A stretch of 64,000 nt of DNA from Pycnopodia helianthoides (taxonomy: Eukaryota > Echinodermata > Asteroidea > Forcipulatida > Asteriidae). Under the pieces are notes generated by a model, which worked only from the letters and a program-made list of their open reading frames with translations, searched no databases and was not told the origin of the DNA. Below, in pieces: positions 9,723-19,333 of this stretch. Each line of letters begins with the position of its first letter. Position 1 is the first letter of the stretch. The position numbers and the translations under genes were made by a program. The stretch lies in the NCBI GenBank assembly GCA_032158295.1, contig CM063251.1, positions 13,157,757 through 13,221,756 on the forward strand, read 5' to 3'.

Positions 9723-12097
9723 GTGTGTATTATGATTTTAAGATTATAATAATATTACTAATAATAATATAAGTATAAAAAAAACGCTAAGATAAACAGA
9801 AGACTATGGACATGGCAAGATTGTAAATTATTCCTGTTTCATTTAAAACAGCACATAGTTGGACCAACCTCTATGGTATGACTCGCATTAAACTTCAATT
9901 CAGTGAATCAAGATTGACTTCGAAAAAACAGAGATTGCTGATAAGAGACGACCTTGTAGATCTGCTCTTCTTTGCATGCAGTCAGTCTTATCAAGATTTT
10001 TTTTCTCATTTCATGCAGTGCCATGTTCACCATTAAACAGAAGAAAAAAAACCTTTTCTCCCCGACCAACAGCCCCCCCCCCCCATGACATATCTGAAAC
10101 AAAAAAACACAGAATGCTGATTCATGTTTTAGTTGTGTTTAAACAGCCCACATTGTTCGAAGAAGAACGGGAACAAACACAAAGCGATTTTCTTTTCGGG
10201 AAATATTTAAAATTTCACCCTTTTTTTTTTCTTTAGGTGGATTTTAAATGATACCCTGCTTAAATTTCCAGATGAAATTACAAAATAATTAGTGGTTGTA
10301 CGCTTTACCAGGCTCGGTTTTCTACAGGGAGCTTGAGGGCCTACTCAACCTCACCTTGCCAAAACGACTGAAATACAAGACATCCAATTGAAATTGAAAT
10401 TATTAAATTTACAAAGAGAAGACTGCAACATGCAAGGTTTTTTTTTTAACATCGAGTGATTATTTTTCCTTGGGGGGAGGGATGAGTCTCACTACAAATG
10501 GTAGATTTGACTAATTTTTATGAAATATTCAGGGGTATTTATGAATATTGAATGGGAAGTATAAGACAGTATATACTGGCTTATTTAAATTCCATATGAG
10601 AACAGAGCTTGTGGTTTAATTCACCATGGTCTTTACCATTCTGCAAAAGACGTCCAGCTTGAGGAAGAGAAATGGTTAAACCCAAGCGTCCAGTCGCTAT
10701 AACCCTGACTGAAAATACCAAGGGCTTAGTCCCAACCTTTAATCTCACAGAAAATAAGGATTTTCATATTTGATAGGATATACTGGCCACTGGAGTGATC
10801 CCCGGAGGACTTAATCCCCCATTGTGGAGGCTTGGGATGGACTGATGGGGGAGGGGCCAAAAACGCTGTGAACAGTCACTGCTATAAAGACATAAAGCAT
10901 GACAGAGAAAGAAAGCATCATTTATTTCCTTTTGAGTCTCTCTCTCCCCCCGTCTCGTGTGTTACACAGTCGTGCCTCAAGCCTGCCTCTGTGACAGTAG
11001 GAGAAACACAGTGCTGACGTAGTAAAGACTTGCTACTCCAGACTGAGGTTTTTGCCAGTGGGTGAGTTTTTTACGCAAACTTCTCTCTTCTTTTAAAAAG
11101 TCCTCTTGGCCTCCCCCTTCTTTCATTGCAGGACACTTTGGGGATGTTTTTTTTCTCAGTATCATGTTTGGAGTGGTGAGGGTTCAAGTTATGCATAAGA
11201 TAGCGAATGAAAACATACCTGACGGGGTTAAGCTCTTGAGTCCGGCATTCTCAAGAGCTTGTTTCTTCTTATGCCTTGTTTAGACTGTCAAAATGTTGCT
11301 TTCAAAGAAGTGACTGATTGTTCACAATAAAAACACACATATGTATTTTATTTTGGCCAGCAGCCATTTCTTTTGTTGATGGTTATTGATTATCTAAACA
11401 GTTTATTGACCCTTGTAAATGTCAAACTGGACACTTGTATGTTCCAGCAGTGATTTGTGAAAGGACCAAGATTTTGGTTGAAAAAATGTCAAAAAATGTA
11501 CGGTAAAGCTTCATGAAAGGATCTGTGTAAGTTGATTGTGGGTAAATGAGTGTATGAAAAACATATGTTTGTTGGTGTGTGTTTAAAACTTTCAATCATT
11601 TTTTCAATGTTGAAATTTCAAAGCCCTCTCAGTCCTCGATTTAGACAGTAGATTTGTTCTGAAAGCATAACGCCTACACAATTTGGCATTGCAGTAAATA
11701 AACTATAAACTTTATTCAATTTAATGATTTTTGTCTACTCAAGACGGATTTTAAAGAGTTTAATCCAAGGTCAAATCCAGTTTTGTGATCCACTCATTTT
11801 CCACTTGATTGAGTTGTTATGTAAATGGAAAAAAAAATTGAAAGTCTCCAAATAACGTTGAAATGGTTGAAATGCCACTGTGTTTGATACCCTTCAAGCG
11901 CAAAGTTAGGCAAAATCCAACACTCGATGTCACATTTCAAATATAATGGTCTCAGAGCATTTTCAGTCAATTTCTTATTTTTGATGATATTCAAACAACA
12001 AGGCATTGAATTTGACCTTTGGACTGGTGCAAAAATTCCCCTTTTGGAATGTACAGACCCATTTGTTTTTGTTTTTCCGATGTTTTTAAATTTCTCT
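9723..12097. other. unassigned non-coding DNA, 2.4 kb
   Basis: Low-complexity T, C and A runs near 9978, 10070, 10220 and 10440. Frames of 60-86 codons on both strands lack recognisable domains. Around 10920-11165 there is a GC-richer patch with frames on both strands but no splice-bounded exon I would defend. Confidence 0.35.
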
Positions 12098-12262
12098 CTG
12101 AAAGGGTATCAAATCAAATTTAGTTTTACACTATTTTAACGTGAGGTTAGAAAGTTGCAATTTTCCCCCCAATTTCATGAGGAGTGTATCTATTGGATCA
12201 CAAAACTCAATTTGACCTTGGAGACCCTCTGTAGGGACAGGGCATGGGATCATTAAGAAATG
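12098..12262 (+). repeat. interspersed repeat, copy 2 (pair with 6280-6462)
   Basis: GAAAGGGTATCAAAT, ACGTGAGGTTAGAAAG, AATTTCATGAGGAGTGTAT, CTATTGGATCACAAAACTC and TTGGAGACCCTCTGTAGG follow the same order as in 6280-6462. Confidence 0.55.
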
Positions 12263-12379
12263 CTAAGTGGTAGAATGAAGATTGCTGAATGATTTCACTT
12301 GAATGGCACCAGACCATATGCCTCAAGATGGAACGTTTGCTGGCCATTTATTAAGATGCAGTTCTAAAAAAAATAATGG

Positions 12380-12570
12380 ATTGAACAAAGCAAAATTGAC
12401 TTGAGCGGGACTTGAACCTCGCGACCTCCGGATTAACATGACAGCGCTCTACCAACTGAGCTATCTAGCCCTATGTTGGTGGTCTCCCTATTTTGTCAAT
12501 ATTTTTGTGCAGGGGTGCCAGTCAGAAGCCACGCAACCTTTAACTGCAACCTAGAAACAGTAAATGTTGG
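12380..12570 (-). repeat. tRNA-Lys-like composite repeat, module 1
   Basis: On the minus strand, 12398-12470 reads as a tRNA-like cassette: GGCTAGA start, A box TAGCTCAGTTGGTAGAGC, an anticodon-loop region with GTTAA, and B box GGTTCAAGTCC. The TAGCTCAGTTGGTAGAGC...TTAATCC layout resembles tRNA-Lys, although the anticodon position reads GTT. The 3' acceptor strand (CAAGTC) is mutated relative to the 39898 copy. Sequence on both sides is shared with module 2: upstream GACTGGCACCCC and TTGACAAAATAGGGAGACCACC, downstream AATTTTGCTTTGTTCAA. The tRNA-like part is thus internal to a larger repeat. Not a functional tRNA. Confidence 0.65.
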
Positions 12571-12723
12571 TACAAACCAAACACATGGTTATTCAAACAA
12601 TATAGGATTATTTTTTGCATAGCAACATATAGTTAGAGAACAACATGACATCGGGTGGCAGATTGCCGTGAAAATCCACAATTTTGCATCTTATTTTGTT
12701 GTTGTCTTCTTTTTCTTTTGCAG

Positions 12724-12753
12724 TTACTCAAGATCTTGAATTTCTACAAACAG
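12724..12753 (+). other. possible 30-nt microexon
   Basis: A pyrimidine-rich tract ending TTCTTTTTCTTTTGCAG (to 12723) is followed by 30 nt and then a consensus donor GTATGT at 12754. Thirty nucleotides keep the frame, and two frames are open across it. The tract, acceptor and donor are each good, but a short match of this kind can occur by chance in AT-rich DNA. It lies upstream of the main promoter candidate and between two SINE-like modules, so it would need a separate or alternative transcript. Transcript evidence would decide. Confidence 0.2.
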
Positions 12754-12879
12754 GTATGTGCTCACTTGAAATGTCCCCCAGAAGTGTGTTTCGCAAAAGT
12801 ACTAAGGGAAAAAATCTTAGAAGTTTTCTTTGGAAATGCTTTGTTAAAAAAAAATATTTAGCTTTTTACAAAATTTGAA

Positions 12880-13222
12880 GTTGAACAAAGAAAAATTTAC
12901 AAGAATCGGATTTGAACCAACGACTTCCAGAATAACGTGCCGGCGCTCTACCAACTGAGCTATCTAGCCCTATGAATGATGTTCTCCCTATTTTGTCAAT
13001 ATCTTTGTTCGGGTTGCCAGTCAGAAGCCATACAACTGTTGTTAACGGCTGTGTAGCCAGGGATCACACCCAAGTTTACCATATAACCTGGGAAGCGGCA
13101 GCCAGAGGATCCCCTAAAGGGGATGCGACTTTCTCTATTTCGAGTGTTAATAAGCCACAGGGGAAACTGACTGTGTAAATTTTGTATAGCTTTGGGTTGA
13201 ACTAAGAAAATTTGACTAGAGC
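12880..13222 (-). repeat. tRNA-Lys-like composite repeat, module 2 plus linked tail
   Basis: On the minus strand the cassette 12897-12969 has A box TAGCTCAGTTGGTAGAGC and a weakened B box (GGTTCAAATCC). Upstream, 12970-13192 matches the downstream tail of the plus-strand copy at 39963-40062 (CAGTCAGTTTCCCCTGTGGC, a TTATTAACACT-like word, GAGAAAGTC). At 13193-13222 the sequence TCTAGTCAAATTTTC...GTTCAACCC repeats the cassette's 3' flank without the cassette. The tail of one unit therefore runs straight into the head of the next, a head-to-tail arrangement. Confidence 0.6.
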
Positions 13223-13622
13223 TTTATAAAAGAAAAGATTATTGTACTGAACCACTCGAAAGTTATTCCGTCTGATTTGTATGGGGCGTTTTCGCCCGAA
13301 TTAAGTGTGTACTGTATACTCGGAAAAATAAAGAAGGGTTCCATAGTAAGGAATCATTATTACTGGTATATCTTGTGGGTACAACCATGTGTAAATCTCT
13401 CTTGTAAGGAGCCTTTGGTTTGCTCTAAGCATTTTGAACGGTAAACTCTGTTGCTCTTCAGGCCTGATGTTAATTTTATGCCCCCCCCACCTAATTCATT
13501 GCCAACATGGCTCTCTTCTCTTTCTTCTTCCCTTTCATACTCTTTTATGAAGATTACAGCAAATCACGTGGAAATATCATTTCGGCAGAACAATCTGTAC
13601 CAGAACAAAATAATTGATTATT
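13223..13622. other. unassigned non-coding DNA
   Basis: Contains a C run near 13483. A 103-codon plus-strand frame starting at 13451 crosses into the element at 13623 and has no recognisable domain. Confidence 0.35.
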
Positions 13623-14142
13623 ACCGTTTTCACGAAGAGCCACTTATGTCCAAACGCTTATTTGGGATATACATTTTACGCTATGCTTGGCTTAAAACTG
13701 CAAAATCTGCAATACTAAAGCCACGGTTTGCAGTTAAAAACCTATCATATGATTCTGTATAAGTTTAACCTCTACATTGACTAACTCATTTCTTTATATA
13801 TATTGGCTGATTGCCATAGTAATTAGTCAAAGATATGTGGCTCTTCGTGGAAACTAAAAAGTGAGATGACCTACTTAAACACCTCACTGGATAACGTATT
13901 AAACATAGGAAAGGGGCGCGCATGTTACGTGATCACGTGCGCGCGAAGATAGGTGGCTGTTCGTGAAACGTGAAAAACAACTTTTGCTACATTTTACGCT
14001 CTTCTGTAACAACGGATTGCAATGCGTTTTCAGGGCCAATGGCTGTTCGTGAAAACATAAAATTCATTTATTGAGATAAAGGCCCCTTCCTGTATAGTCA
14101 ATAATTTGTCAATAAAAGAAGGTGGCTCTTCGTGAAAACGGT
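13623..14142. mobile_element. 520-bp element with 21-bp inverted ends and internal copies of the end motif
   Basis: The left end ACCGTTTTCACGAAGAGCCAC (13623-13643) is an exact inverted copy of the right end (14122-14142). The same motif, GTGGCTSTTCGTGRAAAC, recurs inside in the right-end orientation at about 13838-13855, 13953-13970 and 14040-14056. Multiple subterminal copies of the end motif are usual for binding sites of hAT-, CACTA- or Mutator-type transposases. There is also a palindrome ACGTGATCACGT near 13927. No transposase frame exists, so it is non-autonomous. No convincing target-site duplication was found, so the superfamily is open. Confidence 0.7.
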
Positions 14143-15634
14143 GACGAATGTGTTATAGTATATTGTTCTGATATCTCCCAAACTTATGCACAATGTCTTT
14201 CATCAGGTGTGGATCGCATAACAAGTTTGTTCTATAACCTCACCCAATTTCCATCTTGTCACATCCAAACTGTTGTTGTTGCCTGCATTGATTTGACCCT
14301 GGACCTATATCCTCTACACTTCTAAGATAAATGTCCACGCCTTAAAATGTGACTACAAGAACGCTATTTGTGACAGGTTCTGTTTGGCTGGCAAAGTGGC
14401 AAAGTGAGTTTATCTTGACAAAAACTATTACTTTACCATTTTGTTGTTATCACAAAGGCAGATAGTGCCTTACCCTAAGTCTGACCAGGGATTTTGTTAC
14501 ATTGACGCAAATCAAAGGGCGGACATCACTTTTAGGCTATCATTATGACCTATTTACTTTCAAGACTTAATAACTATTTCAGAAGAAGAGAAAAAGCCAT
14601 TAATGGTTAGCTACTTTCGTGTCATCCTTGGCGAATGATCACTGCACAAATTTAGTGTGATGACAAACAAACTCTGCGTCTTGAAACACAATAGAGTGAC
14701 ATCCCTAGTTTTAAATTGTGAACTGGTAATTTTCCCTCCCACTCAATGGGGTCCCATTTCAAAGATAAGAACCTTTCCCAGCTGTGATGCAAAGTACTCC
14801 TTCATTATTTTGAAAACAAAGAAGGCAGCATCAGGATAGCGCTAGTGCCTCTCCCTCACCCAAGCATACACAATTCAAAGACCAACCCTCGCCCCCCCCT
14901 CCTTCTCTCCACTCACATTTGCTAAAATTGTACTTAACCATCCCAGCCATTTGTTCGATGGAGAATAAAGCATCGCTTATCCCCCCAGCAAACACTCTCT
15001 GACTCGTCAATCGACATTGCTGCTAATCCTTCCGTGGCTGTCACGTTTCCATGGCAACCTGCGTTGTCAATGCCAGATTTTTTCATCTGATTACTGGATA
15101 GATTGACAGAGAGGGGGAGAGAAAGAAAGACAGGGGGGGGGGGGGGCTGGAATTTACTCCAGGGTCTCATTAAGCTGAGTGTATGGAAAGTGTTTTTTTT
15201 TTTTTATATCTTGATGAGTTTTAAATGAGTTATAAAACCTGTTTTTGCTTAACTTACAAAAGGTGTATCGTAGAAAAGTTGAACATTTTTTGGTGCATGC
15301 GTATAAAACAACCACAAGTTACACTGGTTTTGTTTGTTTGTTGTTTGTTTTTGGGTTTTTTTTCATCTTGTGTATTCTGTATTTCTTAATGTAGACTTAT
15401 TATAGGTATTCTTTGTTAGCCTGGACAACCTTTTATTAGATTGGGAAAAAAGCATCCGCCCATGAAGGGATAGCGAGAGGTCTAATTAGGCCTACAGAAA
15501 CCAAACTGTGAACGGTTCAGGAAGATCTCAGTGTGTGCTTTCTCGAATAGAGATTTGTACTGAGACATTTAGAAATCCTAAAAGTACAATCAATCTGTTT
15601 TTTTGTTTTTTGTTTTGTGTTTTAGTCACCTAAA
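14143..15634. other. unassigned non-coding DNA
   Basis: Contains a 14-G run at 15133-15146 and long T runs at 15190-15204 and 15330-15362. No gene or family recognised. Confidence 0.35.
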
Positions 15635-15811
15635 TATAGACCTTATGCATTGACGTCATCACGCCGCCATCTTAGAGGTAAAAAGATGACATAACAATGA
15701 AAACACACATCTAAGTATGCGCGGGGCACAGAATCGGCCAATGAGTAAGCTTCTTTCGACCTCTAGCCGAGGGCGCCCTACTCAAATGACGTAATATGTA
15801 TTAGGTCTATT
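15635..15811. mobile_element. 177-bp MITE carrying CRE-like motifs
   Basis: The left end TATAGACCTTATGCATTGACGTCAT and the complement of the right end AATAGACCTAATACATATTACGTCAT are imperfect inverted repeats of about 25 bp, ending at TA. Each end contains a cAMP-response-element core (TGACGTCA on the left, TGACGTAA on the right). Just inside the left end is CCGCCATCTT, a YY1-type site, and the interior has GGCCAATGAG, a CCAAT box. No coding capacity. The TA edges suggest a Tc1/mariner-type origin, which is inference. Confidence 0.65.
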
Positions 15812-16242
15812 ACTCACAGGGATCAGTGGTGCGAAGGATTTTGTGAATTACAGTGTGTCCACACACAAATGATAAATTTATGGTAGTTGTATTGTTTTCC
15901 CTGTGAAAGAAAACTGGTTTGGTTTTGGGGGTTTTATTTTATTTTGATTTTAAAAACCTTGAAGAAGTTACAATCCTACACTTTATTGGTTTCGATTTTG
16001 ATAGCTCGGTAGTCTTTAGGTATTCATCTAATTGTTCTTCAAAATAAATCTAATCAGTTCACTGTAAACATATTATCTAAACCTATGCTTCTTTTCTCTG
16101 TAGACTTGTTACTGCTTTGGGGATCTTACTACTCTAGCAGGGGGCATTATTGGGAAGGGTTACTCACATATTCAAAATCTCATGAACTGAAGAAATGGAA
16201 AATGTCAAAAGAAATTGTAACATTTGTCCAGGTTTCCTGGTG
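15812..16242. other. unassigned non-coding DNA
   Basis: No feature recognised. Confidence 0.35.
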
Positions 16243-16585
16243 ATTAAAGGTATTGTACACTTTTGGTAACAGCTCAAAATCAGTGTCCACATTTTGTGTG
16301 ATTAAACATATGCATGAACAAACAAACCTGTGAAAGTTTGAGCTCAATTGGTCATCGAGGTTAAGAGAAAATAGTGAAAAGAGACCTTATGTGTTTTCTG
16401 CTTTTTCAAATTATCGCGCGCGATAATTACTATTGTTTTACTCGTTTCTCAGAAACGATAGCATTTTAGGCAGAAATATTTTAAGGAACCCTTTCTACCA
16501 TTACTTACTTTAAATCATGTAAATTATGTGTGAATCTGTAAACATTGTGTTTTTCGATCTTACCAATAGTGTACAGGGCCTTTAA
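16243..16585 (+). mobile_element. TTAA-flanked MITE, family A, copy 3
   Basis: Same ends and internal order as 3014-3358. The central palindrome is perfect here (AATTATCGCGCGCGATAATT, about 16414-16433). The flanking TTAA is preceded by A and followed by A, unlike the other copies, which supports TTAA itself as the duplicated target. Confidence 0.8.
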
Positions 16586-16736
16586 ACACAACTGAAAATA
16601 TCAGTCATTTTTAACTTGTATGTTTCCATACGATACTACAAAAATTAACACATCCTTTCAAAAACCCTTTTTTTCTTATGATGGCATTAAAACTTTGATA
16701 TGTATTGTACTACCTGATTTAAAAAAAATTGAAAGG
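16586..16736. other. spacer between two TTAA elements
   Basis: AT-rich, nothing recognised. Confidence 0.3.
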
Positions 16737-17111
16737 TTAAAGGCAGTGGATACTTTTGGTAATTACTCGAGAAATACATTACCATAAAAACTTACTTGGT
16801 AGGAGCACCTGAGAGCGGCTGGTAGTATAAAACATTGTGAGAAACGAATCCCTCTGAAGTAATGTTAGTTCTTGAGAAAGAGGTAATTTCTCACTAAAAT
16901 ATTTGAGAAAGGCTTCAGGCATGAAACTTTTATCAGGCATTTGAAAGCACACAATTCAATGCAACAAGGGTGTTTTTTCTGTCATTGTTTTCTGCAACTT
17001 CGATGACCAATTGAGCCCAAATTTGCATAAGTTTGTTATTTTATGCATGTTGGGATACACCATGTGAGGATACTGGTCTTTGACATTTACAAAAGTATAT
17101 CCTGCCTTTAA
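16737..17111 (-). mobile_element. TTAA-flanked MITE, family B, copy 1
   Basis: Ends are TTAAAGGCAGTGGATACTTTTGG on the left and, complemented, TTAAAGGCAGGATATACTTTTG on the right. On the minus strand the right half contains the core TTTGGGCTCAATTGGTCATC also present in family A, although the outer ends differ. The element is non-coding. It lies 151 bp from a family A copy. Confidence 0.75.
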
Positions 17112-17185
17112 AAGAGGCACTTGTGGCAATCAACCTGATAAATTTTTCTCTTTGATGTACTCTTTGACTTGACAATTTTTTTGCT
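17112..17185. other. short spacer
   Basis: Nothing recognised. Confidence 0.3.
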
Positions 17186-17227
17186 GGGGGGGGGGGGGGT
17201 TTCTGAGCTGCTGACCCCCCCCCCCCC
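17186..17227. repeat. G14/C13 hairpin
   Basis: Fourteen G (17186-17199), a 15-nt spacer and thirteen C (17215-17227) can fold back completely. Long G runs recur in this genome (15133, 19768, 62467), but here both polarities face each other. Confidence 0.85.
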
Positions 17228-18339
17228 TGCTCTGCCACTACTTATGATTACTGTTAAAAAATATATATCACATAATATGCCAAAGCTAAACTCTTTTTTT
17301 TTAAACAAATGTTTGAAGAGAAAGAACATCATCGCTTTTTGGATGTTTTTTTCGCAAGTAAATCAAACAAAGAACCTGTGTGAAAATTTCATTGCACTTG
17401 GTGATCACATTTCAAAGAAAACATAAAACCCCCCCCCCCCGTCAGATTTCTTGTTTGCCCATATTGGGGGTGTTTTGACTACAGCAATAATAAGTAAGGT
17501 TTTTTTTTCAAATGCCTTTTCCTAGACTTTGACTTTTTTTTCAGATGGAAATATGTCTCTTGAGGATTGGAACTAATACTTTTATAGCAATCAATCATTT
17601 GCTTTGTCTTTCATGGTGTGGTACATAATTAGAAAATATCTAAAATTAAAATAAATTATGGAGAAATTTTACAATCTGAAAGATTACGTGAATGTTGAAA
17701 ACATGATACCAATTAATTTGCCCCAAGAGTAATATTAAAACAGAATGATCAAGAAGGCTGTCTTGCAAGATTTTGTTTCTTATTTTGCTTTTTGGATGAA
17801 TTGCCAAATTATTTTGAATGAGGTGAGCCTGCACCAAATCATGTGACAAAACAACGTTCAGTCTTCCTTAGAACTGTTACTTCCTTACTTGATGAAATTT
17901 TCATAGTTTGGATGTATGGTGTGTTTAATTGCTCCCACACTGTTTTCTGAAAAAATAATAACTTTTGTGTGACGTTTTTGTCATAATGGGAGTCTTCTTG
18001 TGGAATCAGAAGATTAGAAAAAACTGAGGTTCCATAAGAAAATATATTGTGCTATTATTATTCATAATTTCAGTCAAAATTACCATATTGGGATCTGGTA
18101 CGCTTATTTCATTGGTTGACTTTCTTGCTCTATCGGCGCTCAAGAAATTCTTATTCATGTTTATAACCACCAGCATTTATTCATATTTGTTATACACAAT
18201 GCAGTGTCTTTTTTTAGGGAAACTAAACCACGGACCCTCAGGGAAACCATCAAAATTTAAACTCTTTGCGACAAATTTTATCAGGTGGAAAACCAACCCG
18301 AAGCGTGAATCCCGAAACATAAATTTTGTATAATTATCT
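17228..18339. other. unassigned AT-rich non-coding DNA
   Basis: A C run near 17429. Frames of up to 94 codons (for example 18049-18333, plus) are hydrophobic and AT-driven, with no recognisable family. Confidence 0.35.
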
Positions 18340-18700
18340 GCGCCGGTGTCGTCTGCTCGCGCAGAACGTGCTCTGTAACGACAGGTGTGTTGCTCTGTAA
18401 ACCAACTGGCATTTAGTTATGTATCGAACGCTGTTATTGGTCAATGGACACACATGTAGTTTGAATAATAATGATTGGGCGGAGCTTATTGAGGTCTTTC
18501 AACGACTGTTACATTACGTGGTGTAATATTTATTGCATCAGTCGTCGCAGTGTAGTTGGTTGACTTTCTGGCTCGTGTGTATTATTCAGCACGCATTCAG
18601 TGTGTTGCATTACCGAGATAGTCACGAAGGCTCCACGCGTTTGTACTGACTGTTGCTCGCTCGCACGACCGCATGCATGTTTTCACCATTTATCGTCGTG
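18340..18700 (+). promoter_or_regulatory. candidate CpG-richer promoter upstream of the coding exon
   Basis: CpG content rises sharply from 18340 (CGCCGGTGTCGTCTGCTCGCGC) compared with flanking AT-rich DNA. Two inverted CCAAT boxes (ATTGG at 18436-18440 and 18474-18478) lie close together, the second abutting a GC box (GGGCGG). No TATA box is obvious. The spacing to the exon at 19.03-19.33 kb would fit a TATA-less promoter with transcription starting around 18.5-18.7 kb and a 5' leader of several hundred bases. Motifs are seen; promoter function is inferred. Confidence 0.45.
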
Positions 18701-19030
18701 TGTATTGATTGGTATTTTCTTTGGTCAGTTTAGAAGGAAAAAGAGTAGCTAGCAAGCCGTTGCAAGAGCTTGGCAATCACTTTAGTCACCGACAAACAAG
18801 CGAAAACACCCTGCCCACATGCACCAACATCACAGCACCCGTTCTTAGTAGGTTTTTATATCTTTTTATTTCAGTTCGTTTCACATTTTATTTATCCAGT
18901 CGTGCCAATAGCGCGCACATTCAACTTGTATCCTTGCCTTTTACTTGCGTTCGCATTTCCTAGTGAAACAAAACTCTCCTCTCGTACATCCACCACAGAG
19001 TCACCAAGTATTCAAGCCGACAGGTTTTAA
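18701..19030 (+). other. probable 5' leader or upstream intron end
   Basis: Between the promoter candidate and the proline-rich frame. The reading frame that continues into the exon is closed here by TAA at 19028-19030. Possible acceptor: a pyrimidine-rich CCCCTCACCTCGCCAG ending at 19046. If that is used, the exon starts at 19047; otherwise this is 5' untranslated sequence. Confidence 0.4.
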
Positions 19031-19333
19031 CCCCTCACCTCGCCAGCCGTCAACACGAATTCCCTAAGCCACCCGGTCGGGCCCACGGTGAGCTGTTATC
19101 TGCAGCCGCGCCAGGGACCGCCGCCTTCCAATAAAGCCGACCAGCTACCACCGCCGCAACCCGCCGTCCGACCACAGCCGCCGCACGGCGTCTTGGTCTC
19201 CGGCGAGGCTCTACCACCCGGTAAAGTGGGTAGCTACGGGGAGGCAACCGACGAGTCGGAGCCCGTCAGGAAACGCCTGAAAATGTCTACCGTGAGCATG
19301 GACTCTTCAGCCAGTACCGCGGGCGAGGACGAG
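19031..19333 (+). CDS. 5' coding exon (partial) of an unidentified, probably nuclear protein
   Basis: The open frame 19031-19333 runs without a stop to GAG|GTAAGT, a consensus splice donor at 19334, leaving the frame in phase 0. Translation shows a proline-rich stretch (PPPQPAVRPQPP, about 19149-19184), then YGEATDESEPVRKRLK with a basic cluster typical of nuclear localisation signals, then MSTVSMDSSASTAGEDE, serine-rich and acidic. The first in-frame ATG is 19283 (A at -3); a second at 19298 has A at -3 and G at +4. If translation starts there, the exon contributes only 12-17 codons and the proline-rich part is leader. If the acceptor ending at 19046 is used, about 95 codons are coding. GC content and CpG are well above the surroundings. 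The style is that of transcriptional or chromatin regulators, but I recognise no family and give no name. The following exons are not visible in this window. Confidence 0.5.

Noticed and set aside
12398..12970. Two functional tRNA genes on the minus strand
   Set aside because: Acceptor or T stems are broken and the cassettes are embedded in a repeat shared with 39.9 kb.
13451..13762. 103-codon plus-strand frame as a gene
   Set aside because: It crosses the boundary of the element at 13623 and has no recognisable content.
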